DNA of 64,000 nt from JBMNUM01 sp050946275 (GTDB lineage: Bacteria; Actinomycetota; Coriobacteriia; Coriobacteriales; CADBOM01): the NCBI GenBank assembly GCA_050946275.1, contig JBMNUM010000002.1:1-64000 (forward strand). The letters run 5' to 3'. The position numbers and the translations under genes are program-made. The notes beneath the pieces were generated by a model. It had not been told where the DNA came from. It did no database searches and saw only the letters and a program-made list of their open reading frames with translations. Shown piece after piece: positions 17,985 to 27,038 of this stretch. Positions within the stretch are counted from its first letter, which is position 1. Every line of letters begins with the position of its first letter.

Positions 17985-19415
17985 ATGAACGACGAGAATA
18001 CAACGCCCGCTTCCACGGGAGCGGGCAAGCGGAGCAGTTTTTCTGGAAAGATGGGATTCGTCCTCGCGGCTGCGGCGAGCGCGGTCGGCTTGGGCAACCT
18101 CTGGCGCTTCCCCTACCTCGCCGCGAAGTACGGCGGCGGCGCCTTCCTCATCACCTACCTCATCCTCGTCGTGACGTTCGGCTTCTCGCTCATGATCGCC
18201 GAGGTCGCGCTCGGCCGCCGCACGCGCCTCTCCGATATCGGCGCGTTCCGCCACTTCGGGAAGAAGTTCACCTTCATCGGCGTGCTGGCCTCGGCCGTGC
18301 CCTTCATCATCACGCCGTATTACTCCGTCATCGGCGGCTGGGTCACGAAGTACATGGCCTCCTACGTGACGACGGCGCCGGATGAGATCGCGGCCGACGG
18401 CTACTTCACCTCGTTCATCACCTCCGCCGGCCCCGAGACGTTCCTGTGGTCGTTCCTCTTCCTCGCCATCGTGTTCATCATCATCGCGCTGGGCGTCGAG
18501 AAGGGCGTCGAGCGCTCGAGCAAGATCCTCATGCCGCTGCTCATCGCGATGTCGATCTTCCTCGCGATCTTCGGCCTCATGCAGCCCGGCGCCATCGACG
18601 GCCTGGCCTATTACTTCATCCCCGATTTCACGAAGTTCTCCGTGGAGCTCGTCGTGGCGGCCATGGGTCAGATGTTCTTCAGCCTCTCGCTCGCCATGGG
18701 CATCATGATCACGTACGGTTCCTACCTGCGCCGCGAGGACAACCTCGAGAAGTCCGTGCGCAACATCGAGGTCTTCGACACGGGCATCGCCATCCTCGCC
18801 GGCCTCATGATCATCCCAGCGTGCTTCGCCGTTACCGGCGACGGCGCCGAGGTCGCGGGCAACGCGGGCCCCTCGCTCATGTTCGTGGTGCTCCCGAAGA
18901 TCTTCGCCGAGTTCGGTGCCTTCTCCAACGTGATCGGCTGCGTCTTCTTCGCGCTCGTCTTCTTCGCGGCGCTCACGAGCTGCATCTCCCTGATGGAGAC
19001 GACGGTGTCGATCGTCGCGGACGGGCTCATGTGCTCGCGCCGCCGCGCCATCATCATCAACATCATCTTCATGTTCGTGGTGGCGACGCTGTGCAACCTC
19101 GGCTACAACACCTGGATCGGCGTCGACCCGATGCACTCGCTCTTCGGCATCGGCGAGCTCGGCGAGCACCAGATCCTCGACTTCATGGACTTCCTGTCCA
19201 ACACGATCCTCATGCCCATCGTGGCGTTGCTCACGTGCATCTTCGTCGGCTACGTCATCAAGCCCAAGACGATCATCGACGAGGTCGAGCAACCCGGCGT
19301 AAAGTTCAAGTCGAAGAAGCTCTTCATCGTGATGATCAAGTACATCGCCCCGGTCTTCGTCGTCGCCATCCTCATCGGCTACGTCATGATGACGACGGGC
19401 GCGATCAGCCTGTAA
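17985..19415 (+). CDS. Sodium-dependent NSS family transporter
   Basis: This 476-residue membrane protein of the neurotransmitter:sodium symporter (LeuT/MhsT) family would import an amino acid or similar substrate with Na+. The family's first transmembrane helix is unmistakable: ASAVGLGNLWRFPYLAAKYG, with the unwound GLGN. About eleven to twelve hydrophobic segments follow, the usual range for bacterial members. The start at 17985 leaves a short polar N-terminus (MNDENTTPASTGAGKRSS) before helix 1; the frame is open far upstream but only over the ATPase remnant. Substrate cannot be told from sequence. The next gene, an SLC1-like carrier, follows on the same strand. Confidence 0.92.
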   Translation: MNDENTTPASTGAGKRSSFSGKMGFVLAAAASAVGLGNLWRFPYLAAKYGGGAFLITYLILVVTFGFSLMIAEVALGRRTRLSDIGAFRHFGKKFTFIGVLASAVPFIITPYYSVIGGWVTKYMASYVTTAPDEIAADGYFTSFITSAGPETFLWSFLFLAIVFIIIALGVEKGVERSSKILMPLLIAMSIFLAIFGLMQPGAIDGLAYYFIPDFTKFSVELVVAAMGQMFFSLSLAMGIMITYGSYLRREDNLEKSVRNIEVFDTGIAILAGLMIIPACFAVTGDGAEVAGNAGPSLMFVVLPKIFAEFGAFSNVIGCVFFALVFFAALTSCISLMETTVSIVADGLMCSRRRAIIINIIFMFVVATLCNLGYNTWIGVDPMHSLFGIGELGEHQILDFMDFLSNTILMPIVALLTCIFVGYVIKPKTIIDEVEQPGVKFKSKKLFIVMIKYIAPVFVVAILIGYVMMTTGAISL

Positions 19416-19520
19416 ACCCCGTGATGGGACGGTTTGAGACGAGTCGAGAGCGGACAGCCCGGACCAGGCCCGTCGCGCCGAGCCTGTCGTTTTTCGCCCC
19501 ACTTTGGTAAATTGACTGTC

Positions 19521-21113
19521 ATGGCTGGGAACAAGATCATCAAGATAGGCGCGGACAAGGGCAACCTCCCGCAGGCTCGGGCGTTCGTCGAGAAGATCCT
19601 CGGCAAGCGCTTCGTCAACGCCAGCATCGCCTCCGACGCGATGCTTCTCTTCGAGGCGCTCTTCCGCGAAATCGTCTCGCAGGTCGACGACAGCTCCGCC
19701 GAGCTCGAGATCAGCAGAGCCCGGAAGCTCGGGCACACGGACATCAAGATGACCTTTCCGGGCAAGCGCTTCTCGCTGCATGAGGGAGACGTGTCGTCGA
19801 ATCCCGGTGCGAAGACGATCGAGGCGTTTTCCGACAAGATCTCCTGCTCGTATCAAGGCGGCTACAACGTCGTCCGGATTTCCGTGAGCCAGAGCGCCTG
19901 GGCCTTCATCCTCCCAAACCTCGTCGCCGTCGTCGCGGCCGTCATCGTGGGCATCGCGCTGAGGCTCACGCTCGGCGATACGGGGCAGCAGGTGCTGGCG
20001 GAAGAATGGATAACGCCGCTCGAGAAGCTGTTCACCAACGCCGTGCTCATGATAGGCGCGCCGATGACGCTCTTCTCGCTGCTCAAGAACGTGACCGATT
20101 CCTTCATAGTCGCCGAGCGCCATTCCTCATCGCGCAAGCTGTTCGCGAACTCGGTGGCATCGTCTGCCATAGTCATCGTGCTGGCCCTCGTCATGGGCTT
20201 CTTGGTCGCCCAGTCGATCCTCGCGGCCAGCGGGGTGACGGAGAGCTTCGATTTGGGCTTTGCCAACTGGTCGCTCGCCTCGGCGGTTGACCAGATAATA
20301 CCGTCGAGCATCATCACCCCCTTCGAGACCATCTCCCCCATCCCGATGATCGTCGTGGCGCTCCTCATCGCCGCCGCGCTGGGTTCCATGGGCCAGACGT
20401 TCAGCACGGTGAAACGCGCGATCGATGTCTGCTACGACCTGTTCTCGAACATCCTCAAGATCGTGATGGCCGCCTTCCCGGTGGCGTGCTTCCTGCTCTT
20501 CCTGCACATCCTGCTGGCAAAGGGCGGCATCACGGTCTTCCTGGAGATCCTCTACATCGCCGTGATCGTGTTCGTGTGCACGGTGCCGGTGCTCATCGTG
20601 TATGCCCTGAAGCTGAGGGTGCGCGGCATACCGTTGCGGGAGTTCATCGGGAAGCTCTGGCCGCTCGTGAAGGAGAACATCGCGATCGGCTCCGTCATCG
20701 ACGCCGTGCCCTTCAACACGCAGTACTGCGAGAAGAACCTCGGCATCAAACGGCAGCGGCTCGAGAAGGAACTCCCCGTATTGGCGCAAACCAGTCTCGA
20801 CGGCAACTGCTTCATCCTCATGTTGCTCGCGACGATCTACATCTTCATCGCCAATTGCGATGTGTCGTGGATCAACATCGCGGTCATAGCCATCATCGTG
20901 CTGTTCCTATCGTTCGGCGCCCCCAACCAGCCGGGCTCCATCCTCATCGGCATGCTGATCATCCTGGCGTACCTCCATTCGGATATCGCCGTCTCGCTCG
21001 CGCCGTGCTTCGAGCTGTTCTGCGGAGGTCTCCAGAACATCCTGAACGTGATCAGCAGCGTGGTGACGGTCGCCGAGAACGAATGCAGGGAGGAGAAGCA
21101 CCCTTCTGCCTAA
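19521..21113 (+). CDS. SLC1-like cation/dicarboxylate-amino acid symporter with an extra N-terminal domain
   Basis: This 530-residue protein has two parts. Residues about 125-520 resemble the DAACS/SLC1 family (GltP, SstT): paired hydrophobic helices and a second-half region reading PVLAQTSLDGNCFILMLLATIY and GAPNQPGSILIGML, where Glt proteins have NMDGT and GIP motifs. Residues 1-120 are soluble and do not belong to the family. Their pattern (AMLLFEALFREIVSQ, an acidic strand-rich middle, YNVVRISV) recalls a GHKL/anti-sigma-like ATPase fold, but no clear N, G1 or G2 box is visible. Such a domain could sense or gate the carrier; this is inference. The start ATG at 19521 has no obvious ribosome binding site. 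Confidence 0.75.
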   Translation: MAGNKIIKIGADKGNLPQARAFVEKILGKRFVNASIASDAMLLFEALFREIVSQVDDSSAELEISRARKLGHTDIKMTFPGKRFSLHEGDVSSNPGAKTIEAFSDKISCSYQGGYNVVRISVSQSAWAFILPNLVAVVAAVIVGIALRLTLGDTGQQVLAEEWITPLEKLFTNAVLMIGAPMTLFSLLKNVTDSFIVAERHSSSRKLFANSVASSAIVIVLALVMGFLVAQSILAASGVTESFDLGFANWSLASAVDQIIPSSIITPFETISPIPMIVVALLIAAALGSMGQTFSTVKRAIDVCYDLFSNILKIVMAAFPVACFLLFLHILLAKGGITVFLEILYIAVIVFVCTVPVLIVYALKLRVRGIPLREFIGKLWPLVKENIAIGSVIDAVPFNTQYCEKNLGIKRQRLEKELPVLAQTSLDGNCFILMLLATIYIFIANCDVSWINIAVIAIIVLFLSFGAPNQPGSILIGMLIILAYLHSDIAVSLAPCFELFCGGLQNILNVISSVVTVAENECREEKHPSA

Positions 21114-21126
21114 CCGCATCAGCGCG

Positions 21127-21163
21127 AATGAGTCGGAAGTGGACGGTCCATTTCTGACTCATT
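21127..21163. repeat. 37-bp imperfect palindrome, GTCCATTTCTGACTC family
   Basis: The left arm AATGAGTCGGAAGTGGAC and right arm GTCCATTTCTGACTCATT pair around a single G with two symmetrical mismatches. A multi-arm relative lies at 22332-22392, so the two flank the UroD-like gene. Confidence 0.75.
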
Positions 21164-21325
21164 TGACTATTGGAATGCCGGAGCGATTCCCTTCCCACCT
21201 CAGTTTTAAACCGTTGGTTTCCTAAACCGTTCGAGAGCGGGGCTTTTCTTCGAAGTGTCGCTTTGCCGCCCAGACGCCGTGCCGCACAATCTTTGCTGGA
21301 GGCTGACATTCGGCAAGGAGGCGCC

Positions 21326-22324
21326 ATGCTCACCGTCAAGCAGAATTTCCTCGAGACGATCCGCGGGGGCAAGCCCGACCGCTTCGTCAAGCAGTTCGAG
21401 CCGTTCCATCTCGTGTTCACGCCCATCCACTTCCACCGCAACGATCCGACCCCGGGCGAGATCGACAAGGTCAACGACTGGGGCGTCACCGTCTCGTGGG
21501 CGCCCGGGCAGCCCGGCATGTTCCCCAACCACCGGCCCGACCTGATCGTCTGCCCCGACATCGAGGAGTGGAAGGACTACGTGAAGGCGCCGCCCACCAA
21601 GATGCCGGAAGCCGCGTGGGAGAAACGCCAGGCGCAGTGCGACGAGGTCGACACCGAGCAACAATACGTCACGATCCTGCAGGCGCCGGGTGTCTTCGAG
21701 ATGACGCATTTCCTCTGCGAGATGTCCAACGCGCTCGCCGCGTTCTACGAGTGCCCCGACGAGCTCAAGGAGCTGATGAACTACATCACCGAGTGGGAGC
21801 TCCGCGTGGCCGAGGAGACATGCGACCACCTACATCCCGGCGCCATCCTGCACCACGACGACTGGGGCACGCAGCGCTCGACGTTCTTCGCGCCGCACAT
21901 GTTCGAGGAGTTCCTGCTCGAGCCCTACAAGCAGATCTACTCCTACTACAAGGAGCGCGGCGTCGAGGTCATCGTGCACCATTCCGACTCCTACGCCGAG
22001 ACGCTCGTGCCCTACATGATCGAGGTGGGCATCGACGTGTGGCAGGGTGTTATGACGACGAACGACATCCCGGGCATGATCGAGAAGTACGGCGGGCAGA
22101 TCTCGTTCATGGGTGGCATCAACTCCGCCGAGGTCGATTACGAGGGGTGGACCCCCGAGGTCATCGCGCAGCGCGTCGTCGAGGCGTGCCAGAACGGGCC
22201 GCGCCACTTCATCCCGAACGCCTCGCAGGGCCTCGACATCAGCACCTTCCCCGGCGTCTACGACGAGATCAACAGGCAGATCGACGCCTACTCGCCCATC
22301 TACTGGGCCGAGCACGGACTGTAA
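21326..22324 (+). CDS. Uroporphyrinogen decarboxylase-family protein, probable corrinoid/methyl transferase
   Basis: This 332-residue protein belongs to the UroD superfamily (MtaA/MtbA/VdmB-like branch) rather than to heme synthesis. It lacks the N-terminal Arg-rich signature of true HemE. It keeps the barrel elements HHDDWGTQRSTFFAPHMFEEF, a YKERGVEVIVHHSDSY metal-region strand, and MGGINSAEVDYE. Methyltransferases of this branch move methyl groups to or from corrinoid proteins or coenzymes using zinc. The start at 21326 has a perfect AAGGAGG; upstream codons in frame were rejected. No corrinoid protein or activator gene is next to it, which is unusual. A perfect bidirectional terminator follows at 22395-22425. 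Confidence 0.8.
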   Translation: MLTVKQNFLETIRGGKPDRFVKQFEPFHLVFTPIHFHRNDPTPGEIDKVNDWGVTVSWAPGQPGMFPNHRPDLIVCPDIEEWKDYVKAPPTKMPEAAWEKRQAQCDEVDTEQQYVTILQAPGVFEMTHFLCEMSNALAAFYECPDELKELMNYITEWELRVAEETCDHLHPGAILHHDDWGTQRSTFFAPHMFEEFLLEPYKQIYSYYKERGVEVIVHHSDSYAETLVPYMIEVGIDVWQGVMTTNDIPGMIEKYGGQISFMGGINSAEVDYEGWTPEVIAQRVVEACQNGPRHFIPNASQGLDISTFPGVYDEINRQIDAYSPIYWAEHGL

Positions 22325-22331
22325 GAGCACG

Positions 22332-22392
22332 ATGAGACAGAGGTGGACTGTCCATTTCTGACTCCATTTCTGACTCCATTTCTGACTCATTG
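22332..22392. repeat. Multi-arm palindromic element, one left arm and three right arms
   Basis: The left arm ATGAGACAGAGGTGGAC is followed by GTCCATTTCTGACTC and then by two more copies of CCATTTCTGACTC. This is the A-A'-A'-A' form of the palindrome at 21127-21163. It sits eight bases after the UroD-like stop codon and just before a terminator hairpin. Confidence 0.75.
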
Positions 22393-22394
22393 GA

Positions 22395-22425
22395 AAAGGG
22401 CGAGCCGGTTGTCGGCTCGCCCTTT
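22395..22425. terminator. Bidirectional intrinsic terminator
   Basis: AAAGGGCGAGCCG and CGGCTCGCCCTTT form a perfect 13-bp stem with a five-base loop, with A and T runs on both sides. It lies between the convergent UroD-like and CnaB genes and can serve both. Confidence 0.9.
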
Positions 22426-22468
22426 CGCTTGCGCTATCGGCTCGGTGTGCTAGTCCAGCCTCGCTCCG

Positions 22469-24352
22469 TTACTCGCGGGTGCGGCTGCGGCGCGTCGCCA
22501 CGAGGACGCCGGCCGCTGCGATGACGAGCACGACCGCCGTTGCGGCACCGGCTCCGCTCGAGTCGCCGGTCTTGGGCACGCCGCCGAGCGTGTTGGTGAC
22601 CGTGAAGCCCGATTTCACATCGCCGGTGATCTTGGAGGTGTAGTTCTTCGTCCACGCCTCGGTCACGCGGTACTCGATCGCCTTGCCGTTGGCATCCTCG
22701 GCGGGCAGGCCGGTCCAGGAGACCTTCAGCGCGTCGCCCGCGGCATTGGCTGCGATGGCCTTGTCCTGCCCGGTGATGGTCGTCCACTCCCCGTTGACCT
22801 TCTTCTGCAGATGCAGCGTAACGTTGGTGCGGGTCTTCTTGGCGTTGTTGTTGTCCTTCCAGACCTTCGTCGCCGTCACCGTGCACGTGGGCGTGACCTT
22901 CTTGGTGTCGTTCTTGGAGGCCTTGTCCTTGTTGTCGCTGTCCTTCTTGCCGTCATCCTTCTTGCCGTCGTCCTTCTTCTCCACCTTGTGGGTGTTGGTG
23001 ATAGTGAAGCCGCCCTCGGCATCGCCGGAGACCTCGGAGGTGTAGCCGTCGACCGTCTCCTCCTCCACGGTGTACTCGACCGCTGCGCCGTCGATCTCCT
23101 TCGCGACCGGCTCGAACGCTCCCTTCCAGCTCTCGTCCGCGCTCAGCACGACGGCCTGCTCGGTGTCCTCGCCGTTGGCGAGCAGATGGACGGTGACGGC
23201 ATCGGGGCGCAGGCCATCGGCGTCATTGGAGTCGCTCCATGCCTTCGTGACCGAGATCTCGATCATCTCGGGCTCGGGCGCCGTGTAGGTGTTGGTGACC
23301 GTGAAGCCCTCGTTGACGTCGCCGGAAACTTCGGGGGTGTAGCCCTCGACAGCCTTCTCCTGCACGTCGAACTTCGTGTCCTGGGTGTCGGGGGTATAGG
23401 TGAAGCCGCCCTTCCAGCCGTTGGCTGCGGTCAGCTCGATGGTCTCCTTGACCTCGTCGTTGACGACCAGGCTGAGCGCGACGGAATCGGGGCGGGCCTT
23501 GGCCGCATCGTCGTTATCCTCCCAGACCTTGGTGACGGAGATCGGATCATCGTCAGCCATGGGGGCGACGCCGGGCTTGGCATCGCTGTCGCCCTCGTCG
23601 GCCTTCGCATCATCATCGGCTGCAGCGGGCTTGGCGGCGTCTTTGCCGTCGGAGGCGGAGTCGTCCGCCGCGTCGTCCTTGTCGTCAGATGCGTCATCGG
23701 CCTTGTCGTCCGCGGCCTTGTCATCAGCTGCATCGGCCTTATCCTCGCCGGCCTTGTCGCCTGCGGCCTTGTCATCAGCTGCATCGGCCTTGTCGTCTGC
23801 AGCCTTGTCGTCCTTGCCCTCGTCGGCCGCCTTCTCGTCGGCTGCCGGTACCGGCGCGGCCTTGTCTTCGGCGGCATCGCTCGCCTCATGCGTGAACGTC
23901 ACCTCGAAGCTCTGGGCATCCTTTCCCGCCTCGGGCCCCTTGACCGCGGATTTGTACTTGTCGATGGCCTTGGGCGCAACAGTGTACTTGATCGCCTTGC
24001 CGTCCTTCTTGGCGGGCGCCTTGACCGTGCCCTTCCATTCCTTGGCAGCGGAGAGTGTGATGATGACAGGCTTGTCCTTGTCGTCCTTCGCGATCTTGCC
24101 GTCCGCCATCAGCTGGACGTTCACGCTCGCGGGACGAATCCCATCGGCATCATCGTCGTCCACCCACTTCGCCTTGACGTTGATGCTGACCTTCTCGGCC
24201 GCCTGCGCGGCGCCGTCATCTGCACTCGTCTCCGCAACGGCCATTCCCGCGAACGCCGTGAGCAGCAAAGCAGCCGCAAGCACGGCGATGACAGCTCCCA
24301 AGCGACGCGTGATCGTCCGTCCCGAACGCTTACTGGACCGTGTCGTACCCAT
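22469..24352 (-). CDS. Cell-wall-anchored CnaB repeat surface protein
   Basis: This 627-residue exported protein has an N-terminal signal peptide with a basic start and hydrophobic core (about 17-40, ending AVAE). Four CnaB-type domains follow, at about 52-155, 277-362, 366-455 and 485-590; each opens with K.W.D and closes with VTNT or ITNT. Domains 1 and 2 are separated by a low-complexity Asp/Ala/Lys linker (about 165-260) built of DDKA-type units. A Lys/Asp linker sits before domain 4. The C-terminus is a sortase signal: VPKTGDS, a hydrophobic stretch and RRSRTRE. CnaB folds often form self-made Lys-Asn isopeptide bonds. It probably acts as a stalk or pilin-like adhesin. No sortase gene is visible nearby. 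Confidence 0.9.
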   Translation of the reverse strand: MGTTRSSKRSGRTITRRLGAVIAVLAAALLLTAFAGMAVAETSADDGAAQAAEKVSINVKAKWVDDDDADGIRPASVNVQLMADGKIAKDDKDKPVIITLSAAKEWKGTVKAPAKKDGKAIKYTVAPKAIDKYKSAVKGPEAGKDAQSFEVTFTHEASDAAEDKAAPVPAADEKAADEGKDDKAADDKADAADDKAAGDKAGEDKADAADDKAADDKADDASDDKDDAADDSASDGKDAAKPAAADDDAKADEGDSDAKPGVAPMADDDPISVTKVWEDNDDAAKARPDSVALSLVVNDEVKETIELTAANGWKGGFTYTPDTQDTKFDVQEKAVEGYTPEVSGDVNEGFTVTNTYTAPEPEMIEISVTKAWSDSNDADGLRPDAVTVHLLANGEDTEQAVVLSADESWKGAFEPVAKEIDGAAVEYTVEEETVDGYTSEVSGDAEGGFTITNTHKVEKKDDGKKDDGKKDSDNKDKASKNDTKKVTPTCTVTATKVWKDNNNAKKTRTNVTLHLQKKVNGEWTTITGQDKAIAANAAGDALKVSWTGLPAEDANGKAIEYRVTEAWTKNYTSKITGDVKSGFTVTNTLGGVPKTGDSSGAGAATAVVLVIAAAGVLVATRRSRTRE

Positions 24353-24475
24353 GTCAACCTCCTCGGAACTGGCTTAGAGGCTGCGTTTGTTCGTCGATTG
24401 AAAGCCACCCTGTACGTGAGATAGATTCTACTCCACAGGCGGCCAACTGCATAGAAACAGAATCTCCCCGCATAA

Positions 24476-24498
24476 CGAGAAGCGACTGCCGCTTCTCG
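24476..24498 (-). terminator. Hairpin downstream of pheA
   Basis: CGAGAAGCG and CGCTTCTCG form a perfect nine-base stem around a five-base loop, 54 bp past the pheA stop. There is no T run, so termination strength is uncertain. Confidence 0.5.
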
Positions 24499-24551
24499 CC
24501 CCGCTTTCCATTGCATGCGGCAAACACGATCGCCGCCATCGAGGCGTGCCG

Positions 24552-25700
24552 CTACACCTCCGCGTAGTTGCCGAGGAAGATGAGGCTCTCCGTGTCGTGC
24601 TCGAGGTCCGCGAGCATCTCGACGATGCCCTCCTCGAGCACCGAGGCCTCGAGGTCGAAGAAGAACATGAACTCGAAGTCCTGCCCGACGATCGGATAGC
24701 TCTCGAGCTTGAGCAGGTTGACACCGAGTGCCGAGAACTTCCCCATCACCTCGTAGAGCGAGCCGGGCTCATGCCGGCAGGTGAGGATGAGGCTGATGCG
24801 GTTCGCGCCGGCGTAGATGGCCGGCTCGCGAGAGATGCAGATGAATCGCGTGTGGTTATTCTCGCTGTTCTGGATGGAAACGTCGAGCGGCACGAGGCCG
24901 TAGAGCTCGCCGCTGCGCTTCGACCCGATGGCCGCCAGGCCGGGCGTATCGCTCTCCGCAACCTGCCTGACCGCCTCGGCGGTGTTGGTGCACCTGACGA
25001 CCTCGACCTTGCCGCGCAGGCCCTCGATGAAACGGCTGCACTGCCCGAGCGCCTGCTCGTGCGAGCGGACCTCGCGGATGTCGTCGAGCGTGGTGCCGGG
25101 CTTGACCAGCAGCGCGTGGTTCACGAAGAGGCGCTCGCTGCGCACGATATGGGCGCGGTGCTGCTGCATGAGATCGTAGACGGGGCGGACGCTGCCGTTC
25201 GAGCTGTTCTCGATGGGCAGGACGCCGAACTGGCACAGCCCGCTCTCCACCGCGGCGAAAACCGCCTCGAAGCTCTCGAAGTAGACGAGGTTGCCGCGCG
25301 GGAACATGCGGTCGGCGGCCATCTGGGAGTAACCGCCCTCGACGCCCTGGCAGGCGATGGTGCCGGTCTGCGGGAAAACGTCGCGCGGCGTGGCGAGCGC
25401 TACGCGGATCTCGTCGGCGACGCGGCTCGGACGGCCGAGGAGCCGGGCCTGGTACGAGCGCGAGAGCGCGAAGAGCGTGTTGTAGAGGCTGTTCGCGAAA
25501 CGCTCCTTGTCACCGGCGGCGGCGCGCATCCGCGCGAGGATCTCGCGCTCTCGGCTCTTGTCGAGGACGGCCTTGCCGCTGCCGGCCTTCGATGCCGCGA
25601 CCTCCGCGGCCAGATCCATGCGCTCGCAGAACAGCTCGATCAGCTTGTCGTCGGTCTCGTCGATTCTCTGGCGGATCTCGCTCAGCTCCATATCCGTCAT
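24552..25700 (-). CDS. pheA: Bifunctional chorismate mutase / prephenate dehydratase (P-protein)
   Basis: This 382-residue enzyme of phenylalanine synthesis has an N-terminal AroQ-type chorismate mutase helix domain (about 1-90, with IRQRIDETDDKLIELFCERM). A prephenate dehydratase domain follows (about 105-290, with IACQGVEGGYSQMAA, GVLPIENSSNGSV and the later NHTRFICIS). A C-terminal ACT domain (about 298-380, SLYEVMGKFSALGVNLLKLESYP) binds phenylalanine for feedback control. It lies 57 bp behind aroF on the same strand, so both are probably controlled by the leader upstream of aroF. Start choice is between ATG 25700 and ATG 25691; AAAGGATG fits the latter. A perfect 25-bp palindrome lies just upstream. 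Confidence 0.95.
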   Translation of the reverse strand: MTDMELSEIRQRIDETDDKLIELFCERMDLAAEVAASKAGSGKAVLDKSREREILARMRAAAGDKERFANSLYNTLFALSRSYQARLLGRPSRVADEIRVALATPRDVFPQTGTIACQGVEGGYSQMAADRMFPRGNLVYFESFEAVFAAVESGLCQFGVLPIENSSNGSVRPVYDLMQQHRAHIVRSERLFVNHALLVKPGTTLDDIREVRSHEQALGQCSRFIEGLRGKVEVVRCTNTAEAVRQVAESDTPGLAAIGSKRSGELYGLVPLDVSIQNSENNHTRFICISREPAIYAGANRISLILTCRHEPGSLYEVMGKFSALGVNLLKLESYPIVGQDFEFMFFFDLEASVLEEGIVEMLADLEHDTESLIFLGNYAEV

Positions 25701-25713
25701 CCTTTCCCATTTT

Positions 25714-25738
25714 GGAACGCTCCCCCGGGGAGCGTTCC
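25714..25738. repeat. Perfect 25-bp palindrome, copy 1 (upstream of pheA)
   Basis: GGAACGCTCCCC and GGGGAGCGTTCC flank one C. The same 25 bp occurs at 27756-27780 (central base exchanged) and 46892-46916. Here it is 14 bp upstream of the pheA start, between aroF and pheA. Confidence 0.95.
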
Positions 25739-25757
25739 AGCCATCTCGCCGTCGTGT

Positions 25758-26777
25758 CTATCCGTAGATGTGCAGCTCCGCGATCTTGGCGTGCAGCTCG
25801 TTCATCTGGCCGACGAGCTCGTCGAACATGTCGGGCAGCAGCGCCTGCGGTCCGTCGGAGAGCGCCTTCTCGGGATGGTTGTGCACCTCGATCTCCAGAC
25901 CATCGCAGCCCGCGGCGACGGCGGCGAGCGATAGCGGCTTCACGAGGTCGCGCTTGCCGCCTGCATGGCTCGGGTCGACGATGATCGGCAGGTGCGTCGC
26001 CTTGCGCAGCATCGGCACCGCCGAGATGTCGAGCGTGTTGCGCGTGGCCGTCTCGAACGTGCGGATGCCGCGCTCGCACAGGGCGACCTTCTCGTTGCCC
26101 TCGCTCATGATGTACTCGGCGCTCATGAGAAGCTCCTGGTACGTGGCCATCATGCCGCGCTTGAGGAGGATGGGCTTGTCGACGCCGCCAATGGCCTTGA
26201 GCAGGTCGAAGTTCTGCATGTTGCGCGCGCCGACCTGCAGCACATCGATGTCCTCGAAGTGCTCGAGGTCCTCGGCCTTCATGATCTCGGTGACGATGGG
26301 CAGGCCGGTCTGCTCGCGCGCCTCGCGTAGCAGGTTGAGGCCCTCGACGCCGAGGCCCTGGAAGGAGTACGGCGAGGTGCGCGGTTTGAAGGCGCCGCCG
26401 CGCAGCATGGTGGCGCCGGCCTCCTTGACGAGCTTGGCGATGGAGACCACCTGCTCGCGCGACTCGACGGAGCACGGGCCGGCGATGATGGTGAGGACGC
26501 CGCCGCCCATCTGCGTGTCGCCCACCTTGATGACGGTGTCCTCGGGATGGAACTTGCGGTTCGCCTTCTTGTACGGCTCCTGCACGCGCTTGACGCCCTC
26601 GACGAAATCGAGCGCCGAGATGAGATCCATGTCGATCTGCGACGTGTCGCCCACGAGACCGAGCACGGTCTGGTTGACGCCCTGCGACAGGTTGATGTCC
26701 ATGCCCTTGCCGCGCAGCCAGCTGACGAGGTTGTCGAGCTGCTCCCTGTTCGGGTCCTTCTTCAAGATGACGATCAT
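25758..26777 (-). CDS. aroF: 3-deoxy-7-phosphoheptulonate (DAHP) synthase
   Basis: This 339-residue enzyme catalyses the first step of the shikimate pathway, condensing phosphoenolpyruvate with erythrose-4-phosphate. An N-terminal ferredoxin-like regulatory domain (about 1-70, MIVILKKDPNREQLDNLVSWL) precedes the barrel, as in the Thermotoga-type enzymes. Catalytic and metal motifs visible are IAGPCSVESREQ, LRGGAFKPRTSPYSFQG, LLKRGM and VDPSHAGGKRD. The start ATG at 26777 has AGGAAGG upstream. It is the first enzyme gene behind an aromatic-rich leader peptide and terminator (26971-27125) and is followed by pheA, so transcription attenuation by Tyr/Phe supply is likely. Confidence 0.96.
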   Translation of the reverse strand: MIVILKKDPNREQLDNLVSWLRGKGMDINLSQGVNQTVLGLVGDTSQIDMDLISALDFVEGVKRVQEPYKKANRKFHPEDTVIKVGDTQMGGGVLTIIAGPCSVESREQVVSIAKLVKEAGATMLRGGAFKPRTSPYSFQGLGVEGLNLLREAREQTGLPIVTEIMKAEDLEHFEDIDVLQVGARNMQNFDLLKAIGGVDKPILLKRGMMATYQELLMSAEYIMSEGNEKVALCERGIRTFETATRNTLDISAVPMLRKATHLPIIVDPSHAGGKRDLVKPLSLAAVAAGCDGLEIEVHNHPEKALSDGPQALLPDMFDELVGQMNELHAKIAELHIYG

Positions 26778-26970
26778 GTTCCTACCCTTCCTTTCCAGAC
26801 GACGCGCTGCCGTACCTCATGCGTCGCCCTGTCTACCCTACGTTCATCCTCCGCCAGAGGCACTCCGCTTGCCGCATCCGCACTCCGGCCTCACACGCCC
26901 GGCCGGTCAAGAGACCTCCGGCCCGCCTGCTCCGACTTCCAGCTACCCGCAAGCCGGATGGCCCAAAGAG

Positions 26971-27005
26971 AAGACCTCCACAGCTCGCGCGGCTGTGGAG
27001 GTCTT
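26971..27005 (-). terminator. Attenuator terminator of the aroF-pheA leader
   Basis: On the minus strand a perfect 14-bp stem (AAGACCTCCACAGC with GCTGTGGAGGTCTT) closes a seven-base loop and is followed by CTCTTT. It starts about 33 bp after the leader peptide stop. Its left arm contains CAGCCGC (26989-26995), which can pair with GCGGCTG inside the leader reading frame (27052-27058), a candidate antiterminator. The remaining ~190 bp to aroF hold only a short untranslated stretch; I see nothing else convincing there. Confidence 0.75.
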
Positions 27006-27038
27006 TGCGTTCAATCGCTTCACGGAATGGAAGCTCGA

